The translations under genes and the position numbers were made by a program. This document shows positions 42,770-51,232 of a DNA stretch of 64,000 bases, piece by piece. This DNA comes from Alphaproteobacteria bacterium (GTDB taxonomy: Bacteria > Myxococcota_A > UBA796 > UBA2385). The stretch covers positions 186,001 through 250,000 of the forward strand of contig JACKEY010000007.1 of assembly GCA_020632755.1 (NCBI GenBank), given 5' to 3'. Numbering within the stretch: position 1 is the first letter of the stretch; the number at the start of each line of letters is the position of its first letter. Below the pieces are notes generated by a model, which had not been told where the DNA came from, did no database searches, and saw only the letters and a list, made by a program, of their open reading frames with translations.

Positions 42770-44749
42770 TCAGTCCTCGAGTCCGGGAGGAGGCGCGTGG
42801 CGGCCTCCGTTGCCGTCCTCGTAGCCGGTCTGGCCGCGGTTGCCGCCGCCGTTCCCCCCACCGCTTCCCCCGTCCAGGGGCTCGGGCTCGTCGCTCGTGA
42901 CCGGGATGGCCAGCGGGATCTCGTCCAGCTCCTCGTAGGCGGGCTCGTGGAAGCTGTTGTCGTCTTCGTCGAGCTCGCCGTCCCAGCCGGCGTCCCAGCC
43001 GTCGGGGGCGTCCCAGGCGGTCGTGTCCTCGGCCTCGTACTCGGCCTCGTCCACCCAGTAGCCCTCGACCCAGGACTCGCCGTCGAACCAGCCGGGGATC
43101 CAGACCATGCCGGGCTCCGCCACGGTGGGCTCCCAGTAGCCGGACTGGAAGATGCCCTCTTCGTCGTAGTGCGGCGCGACCCAGACGTAGCCGCCGCGGC
43201 GCTCCGGCCGCCAGAAGCCGCCGACCCAGACCTCGCCGTCCCAGAAGCCGGGCACCCAGACGTAGCCGGCGGGGGAGTTGCCGGCGGGCACCCAGTGGCC
43301 CCAGACGTAGGTCCCGTCTTCCAGGTAGTAGCCGTCGACCCAGGTCCAGTCGCTGCTGCCGCCGGTGCGCACCTCGGGGCGGTAGTAGCCCTCGATGTAG
43401 GTGTCACCGACCCACCAGCCGGGCACGTAGACGTAGTTCACGTCGCGGTAGACGTAGACGGTCTGGACGGGCTGCCAGTAGCCGGGCACCCACCAGCCGT
43501 ACTCCCAGTGGCCGGCCACCCACACGAAGCCCGCGCGGTAGGGCGGGACCCAGGTGTCGACCCAGGCGTGCACGGTGAAGCCGAACCACACGGCGGCTAC
43601 GGTCGCGTGGGTCCAGCGGTAGTAGGGATGGACCCAGTAGTGGGTGTGCCAGGCGGCGTAGTAGTGGTGCCGCGGCGGGGCGTGGCTCACGTGGTGGACG
43701 TGGTGGTGCACGACGTGGCTGACCCGGGGCCGGGCGTAGCGGTGGTCGCGCGCCTGCACGGCGTGGCGGGCGGGCGCGTGGTGCACGCCGGGGCTCGGCC
43801 GGCTGGCGCTGCTGCCGGTGCGCGCCGGACCGGGCCGACTGACCGAGGTGTCGGGGCGCCGCACGGAGGGGGACTGCCCGCGGGTGGCCGCCGCAGCCGG
43901 GCGGGAGCTCCCGGGGCGGCTCGCAGCGGTCCGGTCGGAGACGCCGGTGCGTCCCGGCGTGCCGGCGCTCGGCCGGCTGGTGGCGGGCCGGTTCGTGGCG
44001 GGCCGCAGGTTCGAGGGCTCGGTGCGGTTGCCCGGCGTCGCGGTGGCGCCGTCCCGGCCCGGCAGGGTGCGGCCGGGCACCGCGCGGTCGCTGCTGGGGC
44101 CGGTGCTGGTGGTCCGGTCGGTGCTGGGCCGCTGGGCGCCGTCGGTGCTGGGGCGCTGGGCGCCGTCGGTGCTGGGCCGCTGGGCGCCGTCGGTGCTGGG
44201 GCGCTGGGCGCCGTCGGGCCGCGGCAGCTCCGTCCGGCTGGTCGGCGGCTGCGTCGTGCGGGGACCCTGTTGGGCGTTGGGACCCTGCTGGGCGTTGGGG
44301 CCCTGCTGGCTGCTGGGTCCGGGGCGGGCCGAGGGGTTGCCGCTCTGGGGACGAGCGAGATCACCCTGGGGCTGGCGCTGCGGGCCGCCCTGGCCGGCCG
44401 AGGGCGGGCGAGGAGGCGTGCCCTGCCCGCTGGACGACTTCGCGCCGCTGTTGGAGGAGGACTGACCCCCGCCGGAGGACGGCTTCTTGCTGCCCGAGCT
44501 GCTGCTGCTGCTCTTCTTCTTGCCGCCGCTGCTGCTGCCGCCGCCGCGGCGGGCGGCCCGCTCGCTGTCCCCGTCGAGGGTGGCGACCGGTGCTGCGCCG
44601 TCGACGCTGTCGGCGGAGACCCCCGGGTCGGCCGCGCGCGCCGGCCCGGCCAGGAGGGCCAGGGCGACGAGGCCGCCCCCCAGGAGCCCGCCCAGGGGCA
44701 GGCCGTGCAGGAAGGTGGGAGGACGGCGGTGCTGGCGGGGAGCGCCCAT
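42770..44749 (-). CDS. secreted YXWXXGXW-repeat protein with low-complexity stalk
   Basis: 659 residues. A Sec signal peptide (about 1-40, cleavage after GPARA) is followed by a Ser/Gly/Lys stretch (about 65-110), a Pro/Gln/Arg-rich stalk with repeats QQGPNAQ and four GAQRPSTD units (about 180-212), and a His-rich segment. Residues about 385-570 contain roughly ten aromatic YxWxxGxW-type units (e.g. GFVWVAGHWEYGWW, GYVWVPGFWDGEVW, GMVWIPGWFDGESW), a beta-strand repeat family found in exported proteins. An acidic end follows. Function unknown; a surface or matrix role is plausible. Confidence 0.82.
   Translation of the reverse strand: MGAPRQHRRPPTFLHGLPLGGLLGGGLVALALLAGPARAADPGVSADSVDGAAPVATLDGDSERAARRGGGSSSGGKKKSSSSSSGSKKPSSGGGQSSSNSGAKSSSGQGTPPRPPSAGQGGPQRQPQGDLARPQSGNPSARPGPSSQQGPNAQQGPNAQQGPRTTQPPTSRTELPRPDGAQRPSTDGAQRPSTDGAQRPSTDGAQRPSTDRTTSTGPSSDRAVPGRTLPGRDGATATPGNRTEPSNLRPATNRPATSRPSAGTPGRTGVSDRTAASRPGSSRPAAAATRGQSPSVRRPDTSVSRPGPARTGSSASRPSPGVHHAPARHAVQARDHRYARPRVSHVVHHHVHHVSHAPPRHHYYAAWHTHYWVHPYYRWTHATVAAVWFGFTVHAWVDTWVPPYRAGFVWVAGHWEYGWWVPGYWQPVQTVYVYRDVNYVYVPGWWVGDTYIEGYYRPEVRTGGSSDWTWVDGYYLEDGTYVWGHWVPAGNSPAGYVWVPGFWDGEVWVGGFWRPERRGGYVWVAPHYDEEGIFQSGYWEPTVAEPGMVWIPGWFDGESWVEGYWVDEAEYEAEDTTAWDAPDGWDAGWDGELDEDDNSFHEPAYEELDEIPLAIPVTSDEPEPLDGGSGGGNGGGNRGQTGYEDGNGGRHAPPPGLED
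44117..44212 (-). repeat. four tandem 24-bp coding repeats
   Basis: Four 24-bp units encode GAQRPSTD in the stalk of the YXWXXGXW protein. They alternate between two sequence variants (GGGCC versus GGGGC), suggesting a 48-bp duplication of a pair. Confidence 0.85.
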
Positions 44750-44900
44750 GGTGTCTCCAGGGGTCGAGGCTGGCGGCGAGGTCGGTCATGGGTGACCGCT
44801 GTGCCCGTTCGACGGGGCCGGTCGCGGTTCATTCGACACCGGTCGGCCGGTGGGCCGCACAACCGACGGAAACGTAGCCCGTCGGCCGCCGAACCCGCGC

Positions 44901-45938
44901 TCAGCCTTCGCCGCCTCCGCGGGAGCCTCCTCCGCGAGAGCCTCCTCCGCGAGAGCCTCCTCCGCGGGAGCCTCCTCCGCGGGAGCCTCCTCCGCGGGAA
45001 CCTCCTCCGCGGGAGCCTCCTCCGCGGGAGCCTCCTCCGCGCGATCCGCCGGAGGGCCCGGCAGCACCGCCGCGCGACGAGGTGCCCCGGCGCGAGGACT
45101 TCTTGCGGGACAGCGGGCGGTTCGGGCGTTCCTTGGGGCGGGCGAAGCCCTCCTTGTAGCGGAAGCCCTTGCCGGCCTCGGCGGGGGCCTTGCCCTGGCC
45201 GATCTCCTGCAGCCGTGCGATCTCCTCGCCGGTCAGGGGGCGGAGCTGGCCGCGCTCCATGCCGCGGATGCTGACGGTGGCGAAGGACTCGCGCCGCAGC
45301 TTGCTGACCGGGTGGCCGATCGCGTCGAACATGCGGCGGACCAGCCGGTTGCGCCCTTCCGTGACGGTCACCTCGAGCCAGGTGTTGTCCGCGTCGGTGG
45401 ACTCCAGCGGGCGGATCTTGCACGGGGCGGTCCGGCCGTCGTCGAGCTGCACGCCGCGCCGCAGGCGGTCGAGCTTCTTGTCGCCGGGCGTCTTCCAGAC
45501 CTTGACCGCGTAGCGCTTCGGCACCTCGGAGCTGGGGTGCGTCAGCCGGTTGGCCAGCTCGCCGTCGTTCGTGAGGATCAGCGCGCCTTCGGTGTTGAAG
45601 TCGAGTCGGCCGACGGGCTCGACCCGGTGCGGCAGGTCCTCGGCCAGCTCGAGCACGCTCTTGCGGCCCGCGGGGTCGTCGCGGCCGGTGATGTAGCCCC
45701 GCGGCTTGTAGAGCAGGTAGTAGACCTTGGGCGGGGGCTCGGGCAGGGGCTTGCCGTCGACCTTCACGTTGTCGACGGCGGGATCGACCATGTGGGCCGG
45801 GTGCCACACGACCTCGCCGTTGACCTCGACCCGGCCGTCCTCGACCAGGCGCTCGGCCTCGCGCCGACTGGCCAGGCCGGTGGCGGCGATCACCTTGGCG
45901 ACGCGCTCCTTGTTGTCTTCTTCAGGCTGTTCGCCCAT
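44901..45938 (-). CDS. pseudouridine synthase of the RluB/RsuA type with (SRGGG)n tail
   Basis: 345 residues from ATG 45938 with GGAG upstream. It isomerises a specific uridine of rRNA. An S4 RNA-binding domain (about 10-70, RVAKVIAATGLASRREAERL) precedes the catalytic domain (about 75-225) with catalytic Asp in PVGRLDFNTEGALILTNDG and the TEGRNRLVRRMFDAIGHPV motif. Residues about 235-300 are basic, and about 297-345 are nine SRGGG repeats, an RGG-like tail that would bind RNA non-specifically. RluB (23S position 2605) is the likeliest target; RluE/RluF/RsuA cannot be excluded. Confidence 0.9.
   Translation of the reverse strand: MGEQPEEDNKERVAKVIAATGLASRREAERLVEDGRVEVNGEVVWHPAHMVDPAVDNVKVDGKPLPEPPPKVYYLLYKPRGYITGRDDPAGRKSVLELAEDLPHRVEPVGRLDFNTEGALILTNDGELANRLTHPSSEVPKRYAVKVWKTPGDKKLDRLRRGVQLDDGRTAPCKIRPLESTDADNTWLEVTVTEGRNRLVRRMFDAIGHPVSKLRRESFATVSIRGMERGQLRPLTGEEIARLQEIGQGKAPAEAGKGFRYKEGFARPKERPNRPLSRKKSSRRGTSSRGGAAGPSGGSRGGGSRGGGSRGGGSRGGGSRGGGSRGGGSRGGGSRGGGSRGGGEG
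44909..45045 (-). repeat. nine tandem 15-bp coding repeats (SRGGG)
   Basis: Nine units of the 15-bp sequence GCCTCCTCCGCGGGA (plus-strand reading), the outermost slightly shortened, encode SRGGG at the end of the pseudouridine synthase. A few units carry single-base variants (GAGA, AACC). Tandem runs like this change copy number easily. Confidence 0.9.
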
Positions 45939-46045
45939 GGGGGCTCTCCGACGGAGTGAGGGGATGCCGGAACCGGGCGGGTGCCCGCGCGAGCGGGGGT
46001 CCGGGAGGGCTCGCGGGAATCGGGTCGTTCGTGGCCCGCGCGGCC

Positions 46046-46074
46046 TTGATCGGCAGGTCGCCTCCCATTACCCT
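46046..46074 (+). promoter_or_regulatory. possible sigma-70 promoter upstream of scpA
   Basis: TTGATC (46046-46051, four of six) and TACCCT (46069-46074) are separated by 17 bp. The predicted start, near 46081, is 21 bp ahead of GTG 46102. The stretch 45939-46045 has no other recognisable element. Confidence 0.4.
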
Positions 46075-46101
46075 GCCAGCACCCCTCCCGGCTGCTGTCC
46101 T

Positions 46102-46956
46102 GTGGCCGACTCCTCCTCCCGAGCACCGCCGAACCTCCTCCGGGCCCCCGGACGACCGCCTCGGACCGATGCTCTCGCCTCCCGGCAACCCTTGCTCGCC
46201 TGCGACGCCCACACCGGCTTCGTCCGGACCGAGGACTACGACGGTCCTCTGGAGCTGCTGCTCTTCCTGATCCGACGGGAAGGCATCGATCCACGCGATC
46301 TGCGGGTGGCGCCGATCTGCGACGCCTACCTGGCCCAGGTCGAGCTGATGGACGCGCTGGACCTGGACGTGGCCGGCGACTTCGTGGTCATGGCCAGCAC
46401 CCTGTGCCTGCTCAAGAGCCGCGAGCTGCTGCCCCGCTCGGTCGTGGACGACGAAGAAGAAGAAGAGGACCTGCGCGACGGGCTGGTGCGCCGCCTGGTC
46501 GAGTACGAGCGCTACCGCGAAGCCAGCGAACGACTGGGCGACCGGCACCTGCTCGGCCGCGACGAGTTCACCCGGCCCCACGTCGAGCTCGACGTGTCCG
46601 AGCGCCCGGTCGAGCCCGGCTGTGACGCGATGGGCCTGCTGGAAGTGCTCTACGAGCTCGTGCAGCGCCAGCAGGCACCCGAGCCGGTGCACGAGGTCGA
46701 GCTCGAGGTCTACAGCCTGCGCGAGATGGCCAGCTGGGTGCTCACGCAGCTCGGCCAGGGGCCGCGGTCGCTGGCCGACCTGCTGTCCGAGCTCGACCGC
46801 AAGCTCGACCGGGTGGTGTGCTTCCTGGCGTCCCTCGAGATGGCGCGCCTGCAGCTGCTCGACGTGCGGCAGAGCCATCACCTGGCGCCGGTCGTGCTGC
46901 ACCCCGTCCGCGATCCCGAAGGCGCCGACCTGTCGTCGCTGGCCGGGGGCATCTGA
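46102..46956 (+). CDS. scpA: segregation and condensation protein A (ScpA)
   Basis: 284 residues if started at GTG 46102; TTG 46192 would give 254 residues and a family-typical N-terminus. Neither has a clear ribosome-binding site; I prefer 46102 because of the promoter 28 bp upstream. The kleisin signature is clear: DYDGPLELLLFLIRREGIDPRDL at the SMC-binding N-terminus, LDVAGDFVVMASTLCLLKSRELLP, and a C-terminal winged-helix part (LREMASWVLTQLG, ELDRKLDRVVCFLASLEMARLQ). With ScpB it bridges the SMC ATPase. Its stop overlaps scpB by one base (TGATG). Confidence 0.92.
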   Translation: MADSSSRAPPNLLRAPGRPPRTDALASRQPLLACDAHTGFVRTEDYDGPLELLLFLIRREGIDPRDLRVAPICDAYLAQVELMDALDLDVAGDFVVMASTLCLLKSRELLPRSVVDDEEEEEDLRDGLVRRLVEYERYREASERLGDRHLLGRDEFTRPHVELDVSERPVEPGCDAMGLLEVLYELVQRQQAPEPVHEVELEVYSLREMASWVLTQLGQGPRSLADLLSELDRKLDRVVCFLASLEMARLQLLDVRQSHHLAPVVLHPVRDPEGADLSSLAGGI

Positions 46957-47909
46957 TGTCGGACGAGCGGCCCCCCGGCGACGAGCCGGAGGACCTGCCG
47001 CCGCCGGTGGCCGAGCTGCGGCCACTCCCCGAAGAAGACGTGGACGATGGCGAGTCGGTCGGTCCCGACGACACGCGGGCGATGGTCGACAACCTGATCA
47101 TGCTGCCCGGCGTCGAGCGCATCCCCGAGCCGTCGCCCATCCGGCACGGCGGGCCCGTGCGGCCGCCCCGCGTGGTGCCCTTCGACGACGATGGCGACGA
47201 AGACGGTGGCGATGACGACGGCCTCGAGGCCCTGGACGCCACGCGCCCGCCTCCCCAGCACCTGCTGGACTCGGCGATCGAGGCGCTGCTGTTCGCCGCC
47301 GACCGACCGCTGACCGAGTCCAGCATCGACCGGCTGCTCGCCAACCCCGGCGTGGCCGAGGTGCGGGCCTGTCTGGACCTGCTGGCCCGGCGCTACGCCC
47401 AGAGCGCCGGCGGCATCCGGCTGGTCCAGGTCGCGCACGGCTGGCAGCTGCGCACCGACCCGCGGTTCGCCCCGTGGGTGGCCGCGATGCGGGGCGGCAA
47501 GCCGGTCAAGCTGTCCCGGGCGGCGCTCGAGGTGCTGGCGATCGTCGGCTACCGCCAGCCCGCCACGAAGTCCGAGATCGACGACCTGCGCGGTGTCGAC
47601 TCGGGCGGCGTGCTCCGCATGCTGGTCGAGCGCAGCCTGGTCGCCGTGACGGGGCGCAAGAACGAGCCCGGCCGCCCGCTGGTCTACGGCACGACGCCCA
47701 CCTTCCTGTCGATGTTCGGGCTGCGCGATCTGTCGGATCTGCCGACCCTGCGCGACCTGCGCGAGCTCCAGGACGACGATCCGCGCCTGTCGCCGCTCGG
47801 TCGCGACGATCGCGGACCCCAGCAGCTTCCCCTGCCGCACCCCGAGCTGGTCGGGCGCGATCGCCTGGACGACGACCTGGACGAGCCGTCCTGGTTCGAC
47901 GAGGAGTGA
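46956..47909 (+). CDS. scpB: segregation and condensation protein B (ScpB)
   Basis: 317 residues. Residues 1 to about 100 are acidic, Pro/Asp-rich and probably disordered, an extension beyond the usual ScpB of about 190-200 residues. Residues about 105-285 are the paired winged helices: HLLDSAIEALLFAADRPLT, SRAALEVLAIVGYRQPATKSEIDDLRG and KNEPGRPLVYGTTPTFLSMFGL. ScpB dimers bind ScpA in the SMC complex that compacts chromosomes. The C-terminal tail after 285 is again acidic. Confidence 0.93.
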   Translation: MSDERPPGDEPEDLPPPVAELRPLPEEDVDDGESVGPDDTRAMVDNLIMLPGVERIPEPSPIRHGGPVRPPRVVPFDDDGDEDGGDDDGLEALDATRPPPQHLLDSAIEALLFAADRPLTESSIDRLLANPGVAEVRACLDLLARRYAQSAGGIRLVQVAHGWQLRTDPRFAPWVAAMRGGKPVKLSRAALEVLAIVGYRQPATKSEIDDLRGVDSGGVLRMLVERSLVAVTGRKNEPGRPLVYGTTPTFLSMFGLRDLSDLPTLRDLRELQDDDPRLSPLGRDDRGPQQLPLPHPELVGRDRLDDDLDEPSWFDEE

Positions 47910-47944
47910 CGGGCGGCCCGGTCGCCGCGCGCGGCGCCGGCTGG

Positions 47945-47950
47945 TACGCT
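47945..47950 (+). promoter_or_regulatory. possible -10 element (TACGCT) of the 47984 gene
   Basis: TACGCT lies 33 bp before GTG 47984, and GGGAGG (47969-47974) serves as ribosome-binding site. No -35 hexamer stands out. Confidence 0.3.
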
Positions 47951-47983
47951 CTGCAGCCCAGGTGACCCGGGAGGAGCGGCACC

Positions 47984-48772
47984 GTGGACTTGAGCGAGGT
48001 GCGAGCGGCGTCTCGGGCGCCCGCGTGGCCGACCCTGCTGGGCATCCAGCTGGTGGTGATCGCCACGCTGTCCGGGGCCTGGTGGCGCACCAGCCAGGGG
48101 CCGAGCGTGGCCGCGCGCACGCCGCTCGAAGAAGGGCTGATGACCCTGCCCGTGGCCGAGCTGTCGCCTGCGGTCTCCGACTCCCTCGAGCGGACCCGGC
48201 GCTCGGCCCGCGCCCTGGCTGCGGGGGAGGAGCCCGCTGTGGAGCGGTTCCTGGGCTTGTCGGCCGGGGCCGCGGATCTGGTGCTGGCCGGGGTGGAGTG
48301 GCGCGAGCCGGTGGCGGTCCCGGATGCGCCGGACGTGCTCGCTGTCGACTGCGAGCTCCGCGTGGTGGGCGACGCCTACGCCCTGCCCGTGTTCATCGAC
48401 CTGCTGTTCCGCCAGTCGGCCCTGCCACAGCTGCGCGCCGTGGTCGCCGGGGTGCGCCCGGGCGGTGCGATGGACGCCCGCCTGGTGCTGCGCTTCCATC
48501 GGCCGGCCGCGGTCGCGGGAGATCCAGCCAGCGACCGGGTGGAGCGGCTCGTGCCGGCGGCGGACCCCGGGGTCGGCCCGCTGATGGACGACGCCCGCGA
48601 GCTGTCGCGCTGGCGGCGCCAGGCCGCGCACCGCCCCGCGCTCGAAGACGCCAGCCGGGCGCTGCGGGACCGCGCCGCCCGGCAGCTGCCGGGGGCGCTG
48701 GTCTCGCTGTGGGACCGCGGGGGCACGGTGCGGTGGAGCGCGGTCGACGGGCTGTCCGTCGACGCGCGCTGA
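47984..48772 (+). CDS. single-pass membrane protein, unknown (bitopic, periplasmic domain)
   Basis: 262 residues from GTG 47984. A short cytoplasmic N-terminus is followed by one transmembrane helix (about 15-35, LLGIQLVVIATLSGAWW) and then a large outside domain. The first part of the outside domain is helical (about 45-95); after it comes an alpha/beta section (VLAVDCELRVVGDAYALPVFIDLLF). The helix-then-ferredoxin-like layout recalls PilO-type pilus alignment proteins, but similarity is too weak to name. No pil genes adjoin it. Confidence 0.65.
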   Translation: MDLSEVRAASRAPAWPTLLGIQLVVIATLSGAWWRTSQGPSVAARTPLEEGLMTLPVAELSPAVSDSLERTRRSARALAAGEEPAVERFLGLSAGAADLVLAGVEWREPVAVPDAPDVLAVDCELRVVGDAYALPVFIDLLFRQSALPQLRAVVAGVRPGGAMDARLVLRFHRPAAVAGDPASDRVERLVPAADPGVGPLMDDARELSRWRRQAAHRPALEDASRALRDRAARQLPGALVSLWDRGGTVRWSAVDGLSVDAR

Positions 48773-48787
48773 ACCCGCGGCGGGCGC

Positions 48788-49861
48788 TCAGCGCGGCAGG
48801 TGGAACCGCTGCAGGCGGGCGACCTGCTCGATCCGGGCCTCGGCCAGGGCGTTGCTGGCTTCGGTCGTGGTGATGCCGCTGGTCTTGGCGCGGTTGATGA
48901 CCGCCTTGACCGTGTTGAAGATGTTCTCGGCCTCGGCCATCGCGTGCTCGCGCGGGGTGCGCTTGAGCTCGCTGTAGACGTTGATCAGGCCACCGGCGTT
49001 GATCACGTAGTCGGGCGCGTAGGTGATGCCCGCCCGCTCGACCGCTTCGCCGTCGACCTTCTCGTTCGCCAGCTGGTTGTTGGCTGCGCCGGCGATGATC
49101 GGGGCCTTGATGGTCGGGATGGTGCGCTCGTTGATGACGCCGCCGATGGCGCAGGGGGCGATGACGTCGCACTCGGCCGAGTAGAAGTCGTCGTCGTCGA
49201 TCACGCTGCCGCCGAACTCTTCGGCCACGCGGCCCAGCTTGCGCTCGGAGATGTCGGTGAACAGCAGCTTGGCGCCGCCTTCGTGCAGGAAGCGGGCGAG
49301 GTGGTAGCCGACGGCGCCGACCCCCTGGATGGCGACGGTGCGACCGGCCACGTCCGGGCTGCCGTAGACGACCTCGAGGCAGGCGCGGATGCCGTGGAAG
49401 ACGCCCCAGGCGGTGACGGGCGAGGGGTCGCCGGAGCCGCCCGACCACGAGCTGTGGCCGGTGACGTGTTCGGTCTCGCGGTGGACGAAGTTCATGTCTT
49501 CGACCGTCGTGTTCATGTCTTCGGCGGTGATGTAGCGGCCCCCCAGGCTGTCCACGAACCGCCCCAGGCTGCGGAACAGCCCTTCGCTCTTGATGGTGTT
49601 CGGGTCGCCCCAGATGACGGCCTTGCCGCCGCCCAGGTCGAGACCGGCGACCGCGGCCTTGTAGGTCATGCCGCGCGACAGGCGCAAGACGTCGCGCAGG
49701 GCTTCCTGTTCCGTCGCGTAGTTGTAGAGCCGACAGCCACCCAGCGCCGGGCCCAGGGCCGTGCTGTGGATGGCGATGATGGCGCGCAGACCGACGCTGT
49801 CGTCGCGGCAGAAGACGACCTGCTCATGGCCCAATTCGGAGAGCTCTGCGAACACGCTCAT
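48788..49861 (-). CDS. Leu/Phe/Val-type amino acid dehydrogenase
   Basis: 357 residues from ATG 49861 with GGAG 7 bp upstream. It deaminates a branched-chain or aromatic amino acid with NAD. Key features: substrate-binding GGCRLYNYATEQEAL, catalytic Lys in MTYKAAVAGLDLGGGKAVI, ITAEDMNTTVEDM, the dinucleotide fold VAIQGVGAVGYHLARFL, and IAGAANNQLA. These match leucine/phenylalanine/valine dehydrogenases rather than glutamate dehydrogenase. The specific substrate is not read from sequence. It converges with the 47984 gene. Confidence 0.92.
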   Translation of the reverse strand: MSVFAELSELGHEQVVFCRDDSVGLRAIIAIHSTALGPALGGCRLYNYATEQEALRDVLRLSRGMTYKAAVAGLDLGGGKAVIWGDPNTIKSEGLFRSLGRFVDSLGGRYITAEDMNTTVEDMNFVHRETEHVTGHSSWSGGSGDPSPVTAWGVFHGIRACLEVVYGSPDVAGRTVAIQGVGAVGYHLARFLHEGGAKLLFTDISERKLGRVAEEFGGSVIDDDDFYSAECDVIAPCAIGGVINERTIPTIKAPIIAGAANNQLANEKVDGEAVERAGITYAPDYVINAGGLINVYSELKRTPREHAMAEAENIFNTVKAVINRAKTSGITTTEASNALAEARIEQVARLQRFHLPR

Positions 49862-50054
49862 GCGGACTCCTGCGGGCGGTGCGGCGCCCGTCACGGGGGG
49901 AGGGGAAGGACAGCCGATCTATGGAAGGACCCGGGCCGTCGCATCCCTGGAGGCAACATTCGCCATTCAGCGCGCCGGGGGCACGCCGGGCCGGGCCGGG
50001 CGGATCACCGGTGAGGAGATGTCGCGTCCGTCCGCCTCGGAGGGCGCGCTCTGC

Positions 50055-50060
50055 TACCCT
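50055..50060 (+). promoter_or_regulatory. possible -10 element (TACCCT) of the 50081 gene
   Basis: TACCCT lies 20 bp ahead of GTG 50081. The 219-bp divergent gap (49862-50080) has no other identifiable feature. Confidence 0.3.
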
Positions 50061-50080
50061 CCGCCGACAGCGAGGCACTC

Positions 50081-51226
50081 GTGGATCGAGGCATCTTCCA
50101 GCAGTGGCGCGAAGGCGACCCGATGGCCACGGCTGCCGTGCGCAACCAGCTGCGCGAGCTCGCCGAGCCGATCGTGTCCGTGGCACCGGGCGATGCGGAG
50201 ACGCGCCGCGGCGTGACCGCCGACGTCGCCCGCGAGGTCATGCAGCGCGAGCCCGCGACCGTCCAGGAGCTCCAGGCCCTCACCGTCATGGTCGGCGCGC
50301 GCCACGTGGTCACGGCCCAGCGCGCCGTGCGCCCGCCGACCGGCGACGCCCACCTGCCGCCCCAGCTGGTGGTGTCGATGGCCGTGGCCGAGGACAGCCT
50401 GGGCGACGCTGCCCGCGAGAGCGCCCGGGCGCACATCGCCGCCTGCCGGTCTTGTGGCGACGAGCTGCGCCTGGTGCGCCGGCTGGTCAAGCTCAGCGGC
50501 TCGTCGCAGGTGCCGGGCACCGAAGACGCGCCGGCCGAGCACCACCCCGCGCCCGAGCCGGCGCCGCCCCCCCGAGCCACGCCCGTGGTGGCGCGGGGCG
50601 AGCCGGACCCGGCGCTCGCGGCGGCCCCCCCGCCGGCGGTTCGTCGGCGACGGGACGCAAGCGGTCCCATCCGGGCGCCGCGTGGGGGACGGCTGGATGC
50701 GTCGGCCACCGTGCCGTGGTGGCGAGCCATGTGGCCGGTCCTCGCGATCGTCGCGGTCGCCGCGGGACTGGTCTTCGCCCGGGGCCAGGGGTCCCTCGCC
50801 CGCGCTCGCAGCGCCGAGGTCGCAGCCATCGCCGACCGCACGCCCCCCGCCGCGCCCCTGCCGGAAGCCTTGCCGTGGGAAGCCCGCGGCGCCGTCGCGG
50901 ACCTCGGCAACGGCGACTGCGCCTCGGCCGCACCCCGCTTCCACCTCGCCCACGTGCAGGTGCCCGACGAACCCGAGACCGCCCTCTGGGAAGCCGCGGC
51001 CTGGGTCTGCGCCGGCGACGGCGAGAAGGCACAGCGTGCACTGGACTGGCACCGCCAGGCCGCGGGGCCCATCGACAGCGCGCAGGTCCAGTGGATCCAG
51101 GCACAGACCCTGCTGCTGCGCGGCCAGCGCAGCGAGGCCCGGGCCGCGCTGGTGGCGCTGCGGGCCCGCGACATCGAGCGTGCGCCACAGATCGAAGCGC
51201 AGCTGGCGGCGCTCTCGGCCCTGTAG
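50081..51226 (+). CDS. membrane protein with sigma-like N-terminus, zinc-finger anti-sigma motif and TPR-like tail
   Basis: 381 residues from GTG 50081. Residues 1-75 (FQQWREGDPMATAAVRNQLR, then VTADVAREVMQREPAT) vaguely recall the start of ECF sigma region 2. Residues about 120-150 contain an HxxxCxxC ZAS-type motif (HIAACRSCGDELRLVRRL), as in zinc anti-sigma factors. A Pro/Ala/Arg linker, a transmembrane helix (about 222-240, MWPVLAIVAVAAGLVFA) and a TPR-like periplasmic domain (about 265-381) follow. An anti-sigma or signalling role is inferred from the motif. Confidence 0.7.
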   Translation: MDRGIFQQWREGDPMATAAVRNQLRELAEPIVSVAPGDAETRRGVTADVAREVMQREPATVQELQALTVMVGARHVVTAQRAVRPPTGDAHLPPQLVVSMAVAEDSLGDAARESARAHIAACRSCGDELRLVRRLVKLSGSSQVPGTEDAPAEHHPAPEPAPPPRATPVVARGEPDPALAAAPPPAVRRRRDASGPIRAPRGGRLDASATVPWWRAMWPVLAIVAVAAGLVFARGQGSLARARSAEVAAIADRTPPAAPLPEALPWEARGAVADLGNGDCASAAPRFHLAHVQVPDEPETALWEAAAWVCAGDGEKAQRALDWHRQAAGPIDSAQVQWIQAQTLLLRGQRSEARAALVALRARDIERAPQIEAQLAALSAL

Positions 51227-51232
51227 CGCCGC

